A stretch of DNA of 7,293 nt from Helicobacter sp. (GTDB lineage: Bacteria; Campylobacterota; Campylobacteria; Campylobacterales; Helicobacteraceae). The position numbers were made by a program, and so were the translations under genes. The notes under the pieces were generated by a model. That model saw nothing but the letters and a program-made list of their open reading frames with translations. It had not been told where the DNA came from and searched no databases. Positions within the stretch are counted from its first letter, which is position 1, and the number at the start of each line of letters is the position of its first letter. The stretch is from positions 1 to 7,293 of the forward strand of contig JAAVGZ010000026.1 in NCBI GenBank assembly GCA_014799985.1, written 5' to 3'. Positions 6,527-7,293 of the stretch are shown here, piece by piece.

Positions 6527-7165
6527 ATGACAAAGAAAATCGCATGTGCCCTCGCGGCAATGAGCCTCGTTGGCGGCGCACTCGCGCAAGAGAAGGACTA
6601 CAAGAACGCACCGTTTGTGGGCGTGTCGGTCGGGAGCGGCAAGGTGGATAGGACATTCCATAGCGGCAATATAAGCATGAGCGATAGCTCGAGTGGTGGC
6701 GCTTATTTTGGAATCCTTGCGGGCTATCGCTATTTCGTGCAGCCCGAGCTCGCGATTCGCGGCTATGGCGAGTTTGAATACCACCCCATAACATTGAAAG
6801 ATGATGGCGGTGATAAAGATTCGAGCTATTCAAACTTTATCGTTGGCGCGGACGCATTGTATTATCTGAAGCAAGATAATGATTTTGATATAAGCGCCCT
6901 TGCAGGGCTTGGAATCGCGCTTAGCCGTTATTGTCAGGAAATGCTCCTCGATACAGACAAAAAAGTTCTTGGTTTTGCATTTCGAGCGGGGCTACATTTT
7001 GATATTGGAGGCGAGGGCAAAAAGCGGCATGGAATCGATGTTGGGTTGAAGATTCTGCCCAACAAGGTAACCGCGAGAACACGAGAGACGCGCTATTATT
7101 ATGGAGCAACGCTCAAAGCCGAGCAAAAACCAGCCGTTTTTGTGCGCTACACGTATAGCTTCTAG
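6527..7165 (+). CDS. Small outer-membrane beta-barrel protein
   Basis: The product has 212 residues. The ATG at 6527 follows AAAGGA and is the first residue of a clear signal peptide: MTKK, a hydrophobic stretch to about 17, and an ALA site with cleavage predicted after Ala 20. An in-frame TTG at 6413 would bury that signal behind 38 extra residues translated through the poly-G tract. The mature chain alternates polar and hydrophobic residues in short strands (FVGVSVGSG, GAYFGILAGYRYF, LAIRGYGEFEYHP, NFIVGADALYYL, ISALAGLGIALSRY, GFAFRAGLHFDIG, HGIDVGLKIL) and ends in VRYTYSF, the terminal Phe and aromatic spacing recognised by the BAM complex. About eight strands fit an OmpA/OmpW-like or porin-family barrel. 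The precise family and ligand are not recognisable. A single Cys remains in the mature chain. Confidence 0.88.
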   Translation: MTKKIACALAAMSLVGGALAQEKDYKNAPFVGVSVGSGKVDRTFHSGNISMSDSSSGGAYFGILAGYRYFVQPELAIRGYGEFEYHPITLKDDGGDKDSSYSNFIVGADALYYLKQDNDFDISALAGLGIALSRYCQEMLLDTDKKVLGFAFRAGLHFDIGGEGKKRHGIDVGLKILPNKVTARTRETRYYYGATLKAEQKPAVFVRYTYSF

Positions 7166-7172
7166 CTAATGC

Positions 7173-7264
7173 GTCATTGCGAGGACGATAGGACGAAGCA
7201 ATCAACCGTCTTGGGATTCCTTGCTTGTTGATTGCCACGCATTCTAGCGAATGCTCGCAATGAC
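7173..7264. repeat. Nested palindromic intergenic repeat element
   Basis: Outer arms GTCATTGCGAG (7173-7183) and CTCGCAATGAC (7254-7264) are a perfect 11-bp inverted repeat. Inside, GCAATCAAC (7198-7206) and GTTGATTGC (7227-7235) form a perfect 9-bp inverted repeat. The element starts seven bases after the barrel stop. Its form (GTCATTGCGAG, GAAGCAATC, GATTGCCACGC) is that of dispersed palindromic or MITE-like intergenic repeats seen in several bacterial groups. As RNA it would fold into a long interrupted hairpin that could protect or end the barrel transcript. There is no coding potential. Confidence 0.75.
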
Positions 7265-7293
7265 AAGATATTTCGCTAACGCTCAACATGACA
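7265..7293. repeat. Second, related repeat unit running off the window
   Basis: Read on the minus strand this begins TGTCATGTTGAGCGTTAGCG, parallel to the adjoining TGTCATTGCGAGCATTCGC of the first element's end. The two TGTCAT...GAGC...GCG units are imperfect direct repeats lying end to end. This copy is cut by the window edge, so its full length and partner arm are unknown. Confidence 0.5.

Noticed and set aside
6427..6651. Upstream ATG 6427 that would join the barrel frame if the G tract lost one base (translational switch)
   Set aside because: No ribosome site precedes this ATG and the fusion would make the signal peptide internal. A promoter-spacing effect explains the tract better.
7166..7293. 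CRISPR array at the right edge
   Set aside because: The repeats are nested inverted arms and two imperfect adjacent units, with no regular spacers and no cas genes.

Overview
The window looks like chromosomal DNA from a Campylobacterota member, most likely Helicobacter or a close relative such as Wolinella. Four things suggest this: an AddB-type nuclease with iron-sulphur cysteines, promoters dominated by an extended -10 box (TGnTAGAAT or TGnTACAAT) with mostly poor -35 boxes, a small outer-membrane beta-barrel protein, and a long poly-G tract in front of that gene. The genus is inferred from these features, not from any search.

Layout. The left edge holds the 3' end of an unrecognised plus-strand gene (to 350). 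It converges on a minus-strand gene for a very unusual 99-residue Asn/Ala/Ser/Thr-rich protein (385-684), with a small hairpin between the two stops. A minus-strand tRNA with anticodon CAT (782-858) has its own promoter just after the end of addB. The middle is a minus-strand block: a tyrosine recombinase (5173-6309), transketolase tkt (3172-5127) and addB (902-3172). The stop of tkt and the GTG start of addB share one base. The right edge holds a plus-strand outer-membrane beta-barrel gene (6527-7165), divergent from the recombinase, followed by a palindromic intergenic repeat cluster that runs to the window edge.

How the genes relate. Transketolase is core carbon metabolism (non-oxidative pentose phosphate pathway). 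AddB is half of the AddAB helicase-nuclease for double-strand-break repair. They look translationally coupled rather than functionally linked. The recombinase is a phage/island-type integrase standing alone, with no recognisable phage, conjugation or cargo genes beside it here. A 9-codon leader ORF precedes it, and its two halves differ sharply in GC content. The barrel gene has 12 consecutive G residues exactly where the spacer between a -35 and a TATATT -10 box would lie, which suggests phase-variable transcription of a surface protein.

I see no clearly new multi-gene system. The points most worth a second look are the poly-G promoter, the leader ORF and composition break of the integrase, the low-complexity 99-residue protein, and the nested palindromic repeats at the right edge.
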